A DNA stretch of 64,000 nucleotides from Synechococcus sp. MW101C3 (lineage in GTDB: Bacteria > Cyanobacteriota > Cyanobacteriia > PCC-6307 > Cyanobiaceae), in NCBI RefSeq assembly GCF_002252635.1, contig NZ_NQKX01000010.1, forward strand, positions 62,001 to 126,000. Direction: 5' to 3'. Shown here one piece after another: positions 37,819-47,703 of this stretch (positions within the stretch are counted from its first letter, which is position 1; every line of letters begins with the position of its first letter). A model generated the notes under the pieces. The model saw only the letters and a list, made by a program, of their open reading frames with translations. It was not told the DNA's origin and did no database searches. Position numbers and translations under genes: made by a program.

Positions 37819-40800
37819 ATGTCGGTGTCTGATCCGTTTCTGCGCCGGCCGGTGCTCACCCTGGTGGTGACCCTGCTGATCCTGCTGGCCGGGCTGATCA
37901 GCCTGCCGGCATTGCAAGTGGAGAACCTGCCGCCGATCGCGCCAATCCGCGTGATCGTCCGCGCCAGTTATCCCGGCGGTGGAGCAACGGTGGTTGAACA
38001 GGGTGTCACCACTCCTCTGGAGCAGCAGCTCAATGGCCTAGAGCGACTGGAGAGCATCCGCTCCACCAGCTCTGCGAATGGCAGCGCAATCACCCTCACC
38101 TTCGATGGCGGTAACGCGGAGCTCAACCAGATCAATGCCCAGAACGAAGCAGCTCTGGTTAACAGGCAGCTGCCGCCCCAGGTGGCCCGTCTGGGGGTTC
38201 AGGTACGGCGCAGCTCTGACGATCTGCTGATGGTGCTGAGTTTCAGCGCACAGCGAGGCCTTTATGCACCATCCTTCCTCAGCGGCTGGATCGACCAACA
38301 GCTCAAGGACCGGCTGCAGCGTGTGCCGGGTGTCGGCAATGTCACCATCTCCGGTGGAGGGCAGCTCGCCTTCCGCCTCTGGCTCGATCCAGCGGCACTG
38401 GAGCAGCGCCAGCTGACGATCAGCGATGTTGAACGGGCAGTGGTCGGCCAGAATGTTCTGGCAGCCCTCGGCCAGGTGGGCGACGCCCCCAGTCCAGCCG
38501 GCCAGCTGACGACCCTACCCCTGGAGATGGAGGGCCGCCTGCGCAGCGTGCAGGAGCTGGAGTCGCTGGTGGTCAGCCGGTCGGCCAACGGCGGGGTGGT
38601 GCTGCTGAGCGACGTGGGGCGCGCCAGCCTTGAGCCCGAGAGTTTCGACAACTCCGCCCGGAATCTGGAAGGAAACACCACGGTGGTGGTTCAGATCTTC
38701 CAGAGGGACGGCAGCAATGCGCTGCAAGTGAGCAAAGCCGTGAATGCGGCACTGGCGGAACTGGCGCCCAGCTTTCCGCCTGGCATCGCCTTGCAGCAGA
38801 TCGTGGATGTGGCCGACAGCGTTCGAGAAAGCATCGATCTCACCTGGGCGAGTCTGCGGGAGGCGGTGCTGCTCGTCCTTATCGTCCTGCTGCTCTCGCT
38901 CGGCAACACCCGGCTGGCCATCGTCACCGCCGTGGCAGTGCCGGTGTCCTTGATCGGAAGCCTCACGATCCTGAGGCTTGCCGGCAGCTCGATCAATACC
39001 CTCACGCTGTTCGGCATGGTGCTGGCCACAGGGATCCTTGTGGACGACGCCATCGTTGTGAGCGAGGACATCGGTCGCCGGCTGGAGCTGGGGGAAACAC
39101 CGCTGCAGGCTGCGCGGAACGCCATGAACGAACTGGCCGGGGCGGTGATCGCCACGTCGCTGGTGCTCGTTGTGGTGTTTCTGCCGGTGTTGGCGCTGCC
39201 CGGCAGTGTTGGCCGGCTCTACCAGCCCATCGCCATCACGATCAGCGCCACGATTCTCCTCTCCACGGTCAACGCGCTTACGTTCACGCCTGTAGCAGCG
39301 AGCTGGCTCCTCGTTCACGGCTGGAAGGAACCCCACTGGCTGCTGAAGATCCTTGATCGTCCCCAGCGATGGCTCGACAGGCTGCGGCGTCTCTATGGCG
39401 AAGCACTGCAGCATTGCTTCCGCTGGCGCCGGCTGATCCTGGTTGGGCTGGCGGCAGGCCTGGTCCTGGCAGTGTGGGGCCTGGGTCAGTTGCCCACCGC
39501 CTTCATTCCCCAGGAGGACGACGGTCAGGTACGCGGCGTGGTGGTGTTGCCCGGCGGCTCCTCCCTGGAAAGCACCGAGACGGTGCTGGAAAAAGTGAGG
39601 CAAATCGTCGTGCAACAAGAGCCTGCCGTCCGCGTGGGGACGTTCAATGCAGGCCGCTCCTTCGGCGACAGTGCCGCGAACCGGGGCACCTTCTTCCTGC
39701 GGCTCAAGCCCCTGGCAGAGAGAGGATCAGGCCGGGAGATGAGCAATGAAGCCGTCGCTCGACGGCTCGGAAGGATTCTGAGAGAACGCCTGCCGGAAGC
39801 ATCTGTGCAAGTAAGCGTTCCACCTTCCGTGCGGGGCTTCAGCGGCGAAGGAGGCCTGGAGATGGAGCTCCTTGACATCAGCGGCGGCCGTATGAGCCTG
39901 GCAGATTTCGAGCGCGAGGTACGTGATTTCATCGCCGCTGCCAACACCACCGACGCCTTTGAGCGGGTAAGCACCCGCTTCAGCGCCGATTCCCCCCTGC
40001 TGCGACTGCGGCCGGATCGACTGCGAATGGCATCGCTCGGGGTTGATCTGGAAACGGTGGTGTCCACCCTGGGAGCCAGCTTCGGCAGCAGCTACGTCAA
40101 CGACAGCTTTGAGGGCGACCGGGTGCGGCGTGTGGTCGTGCAGCTGGATGGCGCAGACCGAAGCACGGCGGAGAACGTGTTGGCCCTGAAAATCCGCAGT
40201 GCCGGCGGGGCACTGATACCGCTGCGGGAAATCGTGCAGCTGGAGCAAGCAAGTGGCCCGGTGGCGATCAACCACAGCCGCCTGAGACGGGCGATCACCG
40301 TTCAGGCTGTGCCCAGGGCAGGAGTCAGCACCGGCCAAGCCATCGCCATGCTGGAGCAGGTGCATCAGGCGCGTCCCAACCTCACCACTGACCTCGAGTG
40401 GGTGGGACTGGCCCGCGAGGAACGCCAGTCAGGCGGAAGGGCCTGGCTGGTGTTTGCATTCGGTGTGGCCGTCATGGCGTTGGTGTTGGCCGCCCTCTAC
40501 GAGAACTTCATCGATCCTCTGATCATTCTGATCACTGTTCCCCTTGCCTTGGTCGGAGCGGTGGTTGGTCTGGCAAGCAGGGGCAACTTTCTTGATATCT
40601 ACGCTCAGATGGGGATGTTGGTATTGGTGAGCCTTGCCGCCAAGAACGGCATTCTGATTGTCGAGTTCGCCAACCAAAGGATGGCGGAAGGGAATGGACT
40701 GCGGGAGTCGGTGGAGGAAGCCGCCCTGAGCCGCCTGCGGCCGATCCTGCTCACTGCTCTGGCATCACTGGCCAGCATCCTGCCGCTCTTGCTGGCAGGG

Positions 40801-40941
40801 GGCAGCGGGGCCGCAGGACGGGCCAGCATGACCAGCATCAGCACAGTTCTCTTCTACGGCCAGTTGGTAGCCACAGTTCTCACGTTGTTTGTCGTGCCGG
40901 TGGTGTACGTCGAAGTGAAGATGCTCGAAGGTCGGCACTGA
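37819..40941 (+). CDS. RND efflux permease (HAE1/AcrB-like)
   Basis: A full-length 1040-residue inner-membrane RND pump. The first helix begins RRPVLTLVVTLLILLAGLISL. The proton-relay aspartates are present in TM4 (GILVDDAIVVSEDI), and the lysine in TM10 (LAAKNGILIVEFANQ). Two periplasmic domains and the C-terminal helix set are complete. ATG 37819 fits better than a TTG at 37798. No membrane-fusion or outer-membrane partner lies beside it, so it may borrow a distant one. It sits between psaL and psaB, which belong together functionally, suggesting insertion here. Confidence 0.93.
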   Translation: MSVSDPFLRRPVLTLVVTLLILLAGLISLPALQVENLPPIAPIRVIVRASYPGGGATVVEQGVTTPLEQQLNGLERLESIRSTSSANGSAITLTFDGGNAELNQINAQNEAALVNRQLPPQVARLGVQVRRSSDDLLMVLSFSAQRGLYAPSFLSGWIDQQLKDRLQRVPGVGNVTISGGGQLAFRLWLDPAALEQRQLTISDVERAVVGQNVLAALGQVGDAPSPAGQLTTLPLEMEGRLRSVQELESLVVSRSANGGVVLLSDVGRASLEPESFDNSARNLEGNTTVVVQIFQRDGSNALQVSKAVNAALAELAPSFPPGIALQQIVDVADSVRESIDLTWASLREAVLLVLIVLLLSLGNTRLAIVTAVAVPVSLIGSLTILRLAGSSINTLTLFGMVLATGILVDDAIVVSEDIGRRLELGETPLQAARNAMNELAGAVIATSLVLVVVFLPVLALPGSVGRLYQPIAITISATILLSTVNALTFTPVAASWLLVHGWKEPHWLLKILDRPQRWLDRLRRLYGEALQHCFRWRRLILVGLAAGLVLAVWGLGQLPTAFIPQEDDGQVRGVVVLPGGSSLESTETVLEKVRQIVVQQEPAVRVGTFNAGRSFGDSAANRGTFFLRLKPLAERGSGREMSNEAVARRLGRILRERLPEASVQVSVPPSVRGFSGEGGLEMELLDISGGRMSLADFEREVRDFIAAANTTDAFERVSTRFSADSPLLRLRPDRLRMASLGVDLETVVSTLGASFGSSYVNDSFEGDRVRRVVVQLDGADRSTAENVLALKIRSAGGALIPLREIVQLEQASGPVAINHSRLRRAITVQAVPRAGVSTGQAIAMLEQVHQARPNLTTDLEWVGLAREERQSGGRAWLVFAFGVAVMALVLAALYENFIDPLIILITVPLALVGAVVGLASRGNFLDIYAQMGMLVLVSLAAKNGILIVEFANQRMAEGNGLRESVEEAALSRLRPILLTALASLASILPLLLAGGSGAAGRASMTSISTVLFYGQLVATVLTLFVVPVVYVEVKMLEGRH

Positions 40942-41120
40942 AGACATAACCTTCCGCAGCAGGTTACACCAGTGAGACAGTGAAACCGGGCCACACTTTC
41001 CATCCCTTGGCACCACTTCCGCACGGCAGGATCAGGTGCCAAACCCCCATGAGTTCAGCGTGTCGCAAGCTTTACGGAATTGCGATGTCATCGTTGTGTC
41101 AGCACCTGCTTCTGCGCAAG

Positions 41121-41147
41121 AAAAAACCCCCGGGTATACCCGGGGGT
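41121..41147 (-). terminator. Intrinsic terminator of psaA-psaB
   Basis: On the minus strand ACCCCCGGG-TATA-CCCGGGGGT gives a perfect 9-bp stem with a tetraloop, followed by TTTTTT. It lies 40 bp beyond the psaB stop and also separates the convergent RND gene. Confidence 0.9.
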
Positions 41148-41187
41148 GAAGGAGGATCGTCCCTCGAAGATCAGGCTGGCCGCAGGG

Positions 41188-43401
41188 TCAGCCGAATTTG
41201 CCGGAGGTGGATGCGATCAAGAAGGCTGCGTATGTGAGCACGTAGCCAACGGAGAAGTGCGCCAGACCGACCACACGGGCCTGAACGATCGAGAGAGCGA
41301 CGGGCTTGTCACGCCAGCCCACCAGGTTGGCGAGCGGGGTGCGCTGGTGTGCCCAGACGATGGTTTCGATCAGCTCCTGCCAGTAACCGCGCCAGGAGAT
41401 CAGGAACATGAAACCGGTGGCCCACACCAGGTGACCGAAGAGGAACATCCAGGACCAGACGGCCAGGTTGTTCGATCCGAACGGGTTGTACCCGTTGATC
41501 AGCTGGGAGCTGTTGAGCCAGAGGTAGTCGCGGAACCAGCCCATCAGATAGGTGCTGGATTCGTTGAACTGAGCCACGTTGCCCTGCCAGATGGCCAGGT
41601 GCTTCCAGTGCCAGTAGAAGGTGACCCAACCCACCGTGTTCAGAGCCCAGAACACCGACAGGTAGAAGGCGTCCCAAGCAGAGATGTCACAGGTGCCGCC
41701 ACGGCCGGGGCCGTCGCAGGGGAAGGAGTAGCCGAAGTCCTTTTTATCGGGCATCAGCTTGGAACCACGGGCGTCCAGAGCACCTTTGACCAGGATCAAG
41801 GTGGTGGTGTGCAGGCCAAGCGCGATGGCGTGGTGCACAAGGAAGTCGCCAGGGCCGATGGGCAGGAACACATCGGTGTTGCCGTTGATGGCATCGAGCC
41901 AGAAGTGATCACCAGGGATGTTGGCCGAAGCCAGGCTGGCGGCACTGCTGGGGTTCGAGAGCAGCACATCCATTCCGTACATGGCTTTGCCGGAGGCAGC
42001 CTGCACGAACTGAGCAAACACGGGCTCCACCAGGATCTGCTTCTCGGGGGTTCCGAACGCCACGACCACGTCGTTGTGGACGTAGAGGCCGAGGGTGTGG
42101 AAACCGAGGAACAGGGAGACCCAGCTGAGGTGGCTGATCAGAGCTTCCTTGTGATCAAGCATCCGAGCCAGAACATTGTTCTTGTTGGCTTCGGGGTCGT
42201 AATCACGAATGAAGAAGATCGCACCGTGAGCGAAGGCACCGACCATCAGGAAGATGGCGATGTACTGGTGGTGGGTATAGAGAGCAGCCTGAGTCGTGTA
42301 GTCCTTGGCGATGAACGCATAGGACGGCATGGCATACATGTGCTGCGCCACCAGGCTCGTGACCACACCCAGCGAAGCCAGGGCCAGGCCGAGCTGGAAG
42401 TGGAGCGAGTTGTTGACGGTGTCGTAGAGGCCCTTGTGCCCAGCACCGAGGTCACCAGGGGTGCCCTTGGGGGGGTTGTGAGCATCAAGGATCTCGCGGA
42501 TCGAGTGACCGATTCCGAAGTTGGTCCGGTACATGTGACCGGCGATCACGAAGATGCAGCCGATCGCCAGATGGTGATGGGCAATGTCCGTGAGCCAGAG
42601 CGCCTCAGTCTGGGGGTGGAAGCCACCCAGGAAGGTGAGGATCGCGGTGCCGGATCCCTCAGCAGTACCGAACACCTGGTTGACGGTGTCGGGGTTCTCG
42701 GCATACACACCCCAGTTGCCGGTGAAGAACGGAGCAAGACCGGCGGGGTGGGGCAGCACGTTGAGGAAGTTGTCCCAGCCGACGTGCTGACCGCGGGCTT
42801 CGGGAATCGCCACGTGGACCAGGTGACCGGTCCAGGCGATGGAGCTGAAGCCGAACAGAACAGCCAGGTGGTGGTTCAGACGGGATTCAGCGTTCTTGAA
42901 CCAGGCCAGGGAAGGCCGGAACTTGGGCTGAAGGTGAAGCCAGCCAGCGAACAGGGCCCAGGCCGACAGGATCATCATGAAGATGGAACCCTGATAAAGC
43001 TCGGCGTTGGTCTTCATTCCGATCGTGTACCACCAGTGGTACAGGCCGGAATAAGCGATGTTCACCGGAGAGGTGGCACCCGCCTGAGTGAAGGCGGTGA
43101 TGGCCCCTTGGCCGAAGTGAGGATCCCAGATCGCGTGAGCGATGGGACGGACATGCAGCGGATCGGCGACCCACTGCTCGAAGTTGCCCTGCCAGGCGAT
43201 ATGGAACAGGTTGCCGGAAACCCAGAGGCCAATGATGGCCAGATGACCGAAGTGGGTGGAGAAGAGCTTCTGGTAAAGCTTCTCCTCGGTCATCCCGTCA
43301 TGGCTCTCGAAGTCGTGAGCCGTGGCGATGCCGTACCAGATACGGCGGGTCGTCGGGTCCTGTGCCAGACCCTGGCTGAACGAAGGAAATTTCGTTGCCA
43401 T
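41188..43401 (-). CDS. psaB: Photosystem I P700 apoprotein A2
   Basis: A 737-residue core subunit with eleven transmembrane helices, binding half of the P700 special pair, A0, A1 and, with PsaA, the Fx 4Fe-4S cluster. It starts [20 protein letters not shown]. The Fx cysteine loop [18 protein letters not shown] is intact. It is transcribed from psaA with a 21-bp spacer. The coding strand is strongly biased in codon use, as expected for one of the most expressed proteins of the cell. Confidence 0.99.
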   Translation of the reverse strand: MATKFPSFSQGLAQDPTTRRIWYGIATAHDFESHDGMTEEKLYQKLFSTHFGHLAIIGLWVSGNLFHIAWQGNFEQWVADPLHVRPIAHAIWDPHFGQGAITAFTQAGATSPVNIAYSGLYHWWYTIGMKTNAELYQGSIFMMILSAWALFAGWLHLQPKFRPSLAWFKNAESRLNHHLAVLFGFSSIAWTGHLVHVAIPEARGQHVGWDNFLNVLPHPAGLAPFFTGNWGVYAENPDTVNQVFGTAEGSGTAILTFLGGFHPQTEALWLTDIAHHHLAIGCIFVIAGHMYRTNFGIGHSIREILDAHNPPKGTPGDLGAGHKGLYDTVNNSLHFQLGLALASLGVVTSLVAQHMYAMPSYAFIAKDYTTQAALYTHHQYIAIFLMVGAFAHGAIFFIRDYDPEANKNNVLARMLDHKEALISHLSWVSLFLGFHTLGLYVHNDVVVAFGTPEKQILVEPVFAQFVQAASGKAMYGMDVLLSNPSSAASLASANIPGDHFWLDAINGNTDVFLPIGPGDFLVHHAIALGLHTTTLILVKGALDARGSKLMPDKKDFGYSFPCDGPGRGGTCDISAWDAFYLSVFWALNTVGWVTFYWHWKHLAIWQGNVAQFNESSTYLMGWFRDYLWLNSSQLINGYNPFGSNNLAVWSWMFLFGHLVWATGFMFLISWRGYWQELIETIVWAHQRTPLANLVGWRDKPVALSIVQARVVGLAHFSVGYVLTYAAFLIASTSGKFG

Positions 43402-43422
43402 TGGGAAAGGTCAGGTGTGAGG

Positions 43423-45726
43423 TCAGCCGACCGCGATGAGTCGGGACAGGAAGAAGGCCCAGGTGGTAGCGATACCGCCCAGAAGGTAGTGAGCAACGCC
43501 CACGGCACGACCCTGAGTGATGCTCAGAGCACGTGGCTGGATGGCCGGAGCCACTTTCAGCTTGTTGTGAGCCCAGACGATGGACTCAATCAGCTCTTGC
43601 CAGTAGCCGCGGCCGCTGAACAGGAACATCAGGCTGAAAGCCCAGACGAAGTGAGCACCCAGGAACATCAGGCCATAAGCACTGGAAGAGGTGCCGTAGC
43701 TGTTGATGACCTGAGCGGCCTGCGCCCAGAGGAAATCGCGCAACCAGCCATTGATGGTGATGGCGCTCTGAGCGAAGTTGCCATTGGTGATGTGCTGAAC
43801 GCTGCCGTCCGCATTCACCGTGCCCCACACATCGCTCTGCATCTTCCAGCTGAAGTGGAAGATCACGATCGAGATGGAGTTGTACATCCAGAAGAGGCCG
43901 AGGAACACATGGTCCCAAGCCGAAACCTGGCAGGTACCGCCACGGCCGGGGCCGTCGCAGGGGAAGCGGAAGCCCAGGTTCGCCTTATCGGGGATGAGCC
44001 TGGAGCTGCGGCTGTAAAGCACACCCTTCAGCAGGATCAGCACGGTGACGTGGATCGTGAAGGCGTGGATGTGGTGGACCATGAAGTCGGCCGTTCCCAG
44101 GGGGATCGGGCCGGCAGCCACCTTGCCACCCACAGCAACAACAGCGCCATTGAACACTTCGCTCACACCGGCCAGCGCGTTGGGCGCAGTGGTACCGGCT
44201 GCAGCGGCGTGCAGGCCCTGAATCCATTGAGCGAAGATGGGCTTCAGCTGAATGGCGGTGTCACTGAACATGTCCTGGGGACGGCCCAGGGCACGCATGG
44301 TGTCGTTGTGGATATAGAGGCCGAAGCTGTGGAAGCCAAGCCAGATGCACACCCAGTTGAGGTGGCTGATCAGGGCATCACGAGCTTTCAGAACCCGGTC
44401 GAGCACGTTATCGATGTGCTGGGCAGGGTCGTAGTCACGGATCAGGGCAATGGCCGCGTGAGCGCCAGCACCCACCACCAGGAATCCGCCGATCCACATG
44501 TGATGCGTGAACAGCGAGAGCTGGGTGGCGTAGTCGATGCCGATGTAGGGATAGGGGGGCATCGAATACATGTGGTGCGCCACGATGATCGTGAGCGAAC
44601 CGAACAGCGCGAGGTTGACCGCCAACTGGGCATGCCAGGAGGTGGTCATGAACTCGAACAGGCCGTCGTGACCCTTGGGTGCGGGGAACAGCAGGGGATC
44701 GCCCTTCTGACCCTCAAGGATCTCCTTGATGCTGTGGCCGATGCCCCAGTTGGTGCGGTACTGGTGGCCGGCAACGATGAACAGGACAGCGATCGCCAGG
44801 TGGTGATGCGCGATGTCGGTCATCCAGAGGCTGCCCGTGACGGGATTCAACCCACCTTTGAAGGTGAGGAAATCGCTGTAGGCGGCCCAGTTGCCCGTGA
44901 AGAAGGCGGAAAGGCCCGCTCCGAAACCGGGGAACAGCTGAGCGATCAGGTCCTGGTTGAGGAATTCGTGGGGGAGGGGAATGTCCGCCACCGAGGCGAT
45001 GGTCTTGCCATTGAGCACCAGCGGCTTGCCGGCATCCATGGCATCCATCAGGGCCGTGGTCGGCAGGGACACGTGCAGGAGGTGACCCGTCCAGGACAGG
45101 GACCCCAGCCCGAGCAGACCGGCCAGATGGTGGTTGAGCATCGACTCAACGTTCTGGAACCACTCCAGCTTGGGGGCTGCCTTGTGGTAGTGGAAGACAC
45201 CGGCGTTGAGCATCAGACCGGCCATCACCAGGGCGCCGATTGCCGTGCAGAGCAACTGGAACTCACTGGTGAAACCCCAGGCTCTCCACACGTGGAAAAG
45301 ACCTGAGGTGATCTGGATGCCGTGGAAGCCGGCGCCCACATCGGCGTTGAGAATTTCCTGGCCGAAAATGGGCCAGACCACCTGAGCACTCGGTTTGACG
45401 TGCAGGGGGTCGGCCAGCCAGCCGGTGTAGTTGGAGAAGCGGGCACCGTGATAGAAGGCGCCGCTCAGCCAGATGAAGATGACGGCCAGATGGCCGAAGT
45501 GAGCGCTGAAGATCTTCCGGGAGACCTCTTCAAGGTCGCTCGTGTGGCTGTCGAAATCGTGAGCGTTGGCGTGGAGGTTCCAAACCCAGGTGGTGGTTTT
45601 GGGACCTTTGGCGAGGGTGCGATCGAAGTGCCCGGGCTTACCGAGAACATCGAAGTCGACGGGAACGGGGTTCCGGTCAACCATGGCCTTCGCCGTTTTC
45701 CCACGCTCTGGTGGGCTGATGGTCAT
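43423..45726 (-). CDS. psaA: Photosystem I P700 apoprotein A1
   Basis: A 767-residue PSI core protein. It starts [25 protein letters not shown], and the Fx loop [23 protein letters not shown] provides two cluster cysteines. Abundant His residues in the helices are chlorophyll ligands (for example [17 protein letters not shown]). It heads the psaA-psaB operon on the minus strand. An open frame extends upstream of ATG 45726, but conservation starts here. The 5' leader is long, and a candidate -10 is about 205 bp upstream. Confidence 0.99.
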   Translation of the reverse strand: MTISPPERGKTAKAMVDRNPVPVDFDVLGKPGHFDRTLAKGPKTTTWVWNLHANAHDFDSHTSDLEEVSRKIFSAHFGHLAVIFIWLSGAFYHGARFSNYTGWLADPLHVKPSAQVVWPIFGQEILNADVGAGFHGIQITSGLFHVWRAWGFTSEFQLLCTAIGALVMAGLMLNAGVFHYHKAAPKLEWFQNVESMLNHHLAGLLGLGSLSWTGHLLHVSLPTTALMDAMDAGKPLVLNGKTIASVADIPLPHEFLNQDLIAQLFPGFGAGLSAFFTGNWAAYSDFLTFKGGLNPVTGSLWMTDIAHHHLAIAVLFIVAGHQYRTNWGIGHSIKEILEGQKGDPLLFPAPKGHDGLFEFMTTSWHAQLAVNLALFGSLTIIVAHHMYSMPPYPYIGIDYATQLSLFTHHMWIGGFLVVGAGAHAAIALIRDYDPAQHIDNVLDRVLKARDALISHLNWVCIWLGFHSFGLYIHNDTMRALGRPQDMFSDTAIQLKPIFAQWIQGLHAAAAGTTAPNALAGVSEVFNGAVVAVGGKVAAGPIPLGTADFMVHHIHAFTIHVTVLILLKGVLYSRSSRLIPDKANLGFRFPCDGPGRGGTCQVSAWDHVFLGLFWMYNSISIVIFHFSWKMQSDVWGTVNADGSVQHITNGNFAQSAITINGWLRDFLWAQAAQVINSYGTSSSAYGLMFLGAHFVWAFSLMFLFSGRGYWQELIESIVWAHNKLKVAPAIQPRALSITQGRAVGVAHYLLGGIATTWAFFLSRLIAVG

Positions 45727-45929
45727 CGAGACGTTCCTCGAGGGACGGGGTCGAGGTGGAGGTGGAGGTCCACCGCTCCGGCCGGGTGCAGGCACCTGGC
45801 CGGCGGGCCGAACAGCACCGCGGACCGGAATCCGCCATGCCGTTGACTCCAGAGGGCAGGGGCGTGGCGAAAGCCAAAACCCGTTGCCACGACTGGGGCA
45901 AGGGCCCCGATGAGGGGACCGCTGGCGAG

Positions 45930-45935
45930 AGTATA
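45930..45935 (-). promoter_or_regulatory. Candidate psaA -10 box
   Basis: TATACT on the minus strand matches five of six -10 consensus bases and gives a leader of roughly 195-200 nt. No proper -35 is seen 17 bp upstream (GCAAAC). Confidence 0.4.
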
Positions 45936-46060
45936 GGGGCGAGCTTCTGGCCGTTTGCCGAGGAAGTAACAAAGGTTCAATCCCCTGGCTCTCCTGTCTG
46001 GGACTGGGCTCTCCCGCCCGATTCTTGTCATTGAAATGCCGGGGATAAGCCCCCATTTGT

Positions 46061-46079
46061 TATCCGGCAATTCCGGATA
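46061..46079. promoter_or_regulatory. Interrupted palindrome, candidate operator
   Basis: TATCCGG-CAATT-CCGGATA has perfect 7-bp arms with a 5-bp spacer, a size typical of a dimeric regulator site. It lies between divergent psaA and the gene at 46177. No regulator can be named. Confidence 0.4.
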
Positions 46080-46176
46080 TTGGAGCGTTGATTCAAGTCC
46101 TCAGGGCGGCATCGATTCTGCGCTCACCAATGGGCCAGCAGAATGTCCAGGCCGTCGTCAGGGCAGGAGCAACGAG

Positions 46177-47703
46177 ATGGTCATGGCGAGCCTGCCTGCC
46201 CGGAAGCTGCCGCACTTGCGGGGTTCACGCGCCTTGGGGCGGACCATCAGCGCCGGCCTGCTGTGCCTCACCGTGTTGCTCAGCGGAGGCTGGGGCTGGA
46301 GAAACGCCAGCTCACCTCCGCCTACCGCTGCACCGGCTCCGCTTGCCAGCGGCACCGTGCGCGAAGTCGCGCCGCCCCGCCCGACTGAGCAACTCAAGGA
46401 GGTGCTCAGCGCCCATCGCCCGCAGCTGACGATCGTTGCGCCGGCGCCGGACACCGTTCTTCCCGCCGACCCCTGGACCCTGGAGCTGCGTGTGGCTGAC
46501 TGGCCGCTGGCGGGGACCAACCCAGGCGCTCCCGGCCCCCATCTGGTGGTGCAGCGCGACCAGGAGACACCGATCCGGGTCGGTGCGACGCCTGCCAGCC
46601 GCAGCAATGAGGACTCCGCCGATCCGCGCACAGTGAAGGTGCCGATGGAGCCGCTCACCCCGGGCAGCCATCGGATCAGCGTCTACGCCGCCTACCCCTG
46701 GGGTGAAGCGGTGAAAGCGCCCGGCGCCAGCACCCAGATCCGGTTGCACCGCGCCGCCGCCAACCCCCTGGGGGTGCCACAACCCGCCAGCCCCCAGCTG
46801 ATTCCGGCCATTCCTTTCGACCTGATCCAGGCAGAACCGGTGCTGATCGACTGGCTGCTGTTCGATGCCCCCCTGCAACACCTGCGCGACGGCGACGACA
46901 GCTGGCGGTTGCGGATCACCCTCAACGGCGACAGCTTCCTGGTGGACCGTCAGACCCCGATCTGGCTGAAGGGACTGACCAGCGGGGAAAACGCCATCCA
47001 GCTGGAACTGCTTGATGGGAGGGGCGACCCGCTCAATGCACCCTTCAACTCCCTGGTGACGGCGGTGACACTCACGGCTGGGGCTCCATCGCGCTGGCCC
47101 TCCACTCCCCTCAATGACGCTGAGCTGAAGCGGGCCCTGCTGGGCGGAGCGGTCGGAACCTCCCCAGCAGAGCCGGCGCCGCCCAATCCGCCGGCGCCAC
47201 CAGGGAAGCCATTTCCACTGGGGCAGTCATCTGCTTCTGGGCAACCATCGGCTCCTGGGCCGCAGGATCCGGGCGACAGCTCGGGCGCCAGCGCCAGAAA
47301 TGTGGAGGAGGAAGCAGAGGCGGAGGCGGAGGAGCCGGAACCTGCCACCCTCTCCGCTCCGTCTGCCACTGCTGCGCTCTCCGCTGCCGGCCTGGCAGAC
47401 GGGGAGCAGGTGGGGGCAGCATCCATCGCCGAGAAGGACGCCCCCCCACCTGAACCTGAGCTCGAGAGCCAACCTGAACGTCAGGCCAAAGCCGAAATCG
47501 AAACTCAGCTCAAAACGGGTAACGAACCTGGGCCCGAAATCGAACCAGAACACGAGCCGGAAGACCCGCCAGCTCCTAGCGATGGGATTGTCTCCATCCC
47601 TGGTGCTCCTAGCGAAAGAGATGCCGACGACGGACCGACAGCCGGCCCGTCCGCCGATGCGGGCGAATCGCCGGCGATCGGGCGTGCCAGGTTCGGCGCA
47701 TGA
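46177..47703 (+). CDS. Secreted protein with Pro- and Glu-rich C-terminal half, function unknown
   Basis: A 508-residue protein I do not recognise. ATG 46177 is supported by an AGGAG 7 bp upstream. A basic N terminus and a hydrophobic segment near residues 23-41 suggest a signal peptide or anchor. Residues about 60-320 look globular and beta-rich, with phrases such as PQLTIVAPAPDTVLPADPWTLELRVADWPLAG and PLTPGSHRISVYAAYPWGE that recall Ig-like carbohydrate- or surface-exposed domains. The last ~190 residues are low complexity, rich in Pro, Glu, Ala and Ser. Its stop overlaps the start of the cobJ fusion gene (ATGA), so translation is coupled, although no functional link is obvious. Confidence 0.7.
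   Translation: MVMASLPARKLPHLRGSRALGRTISAGLLCLTVLLSGGWGWRNASSPPPTAAPAPLASGTVREVAPPRPTEQLKEVLSAHRPQLTIVAPAPDTVLPADPWTLELRVADWPLAGTNPGAPGPHLVVQRDQETPIRVGATPASRSNEDSADPRTVKVPMEPLTPGSHRISVYAAYPWGEAVKAPGASTQIRLHRAAANPLGVPQPASPQLIPAIPFDLIQAEPVLIDWLLFDAPLQHLRDGDDSWRLRITLNGDSFLVDRQTPIWLKGLTSGENAIQLELLDGRGDPLNAPFNSLVTAVTLTAGAPSRWPSTPLNDAELKRALLGGAVGTSPAEPAPPNPPAPPGKPFPLGQSSASGQPSAPGPQDPGDSSGASARNVEEEAEAEAEEPEPATLSAPSATAALSAAGLADGEQVGAASIAEKDAPPPEPELESQPERQAKAEIETQLKTGNEPGPEIEPEHEPEDPPAPSDGIVSIPGAPSERDADDGPTAGPSADAGESPAIGRARFGA

Larger units (their letters stand above)
45727..46176. other. Divergent regulatory region between psaA and the secreted protein gene
   Basis: About 450 bp without a gene. It holds a minus-strand -10 candidate (45930-45935), a GTTACTT-containing stretch on the minus strand near 45965, and a 19-bp interrupted palindrome (46061-46079). 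In cyanobacteria psaAB promoters are light-responsive, so operator sites here are expected; none is proven. Confidence 0.5.

Noticed and set aside
41080-45306. A 1408-codon open frame antisense to psaB and psaA
   Set aside because: Its span is fully covered by two certain PSI genes. The open antisense frame follows from the strong codon bias of those genes, and its product is His/Gly/Val-rich without domain character.
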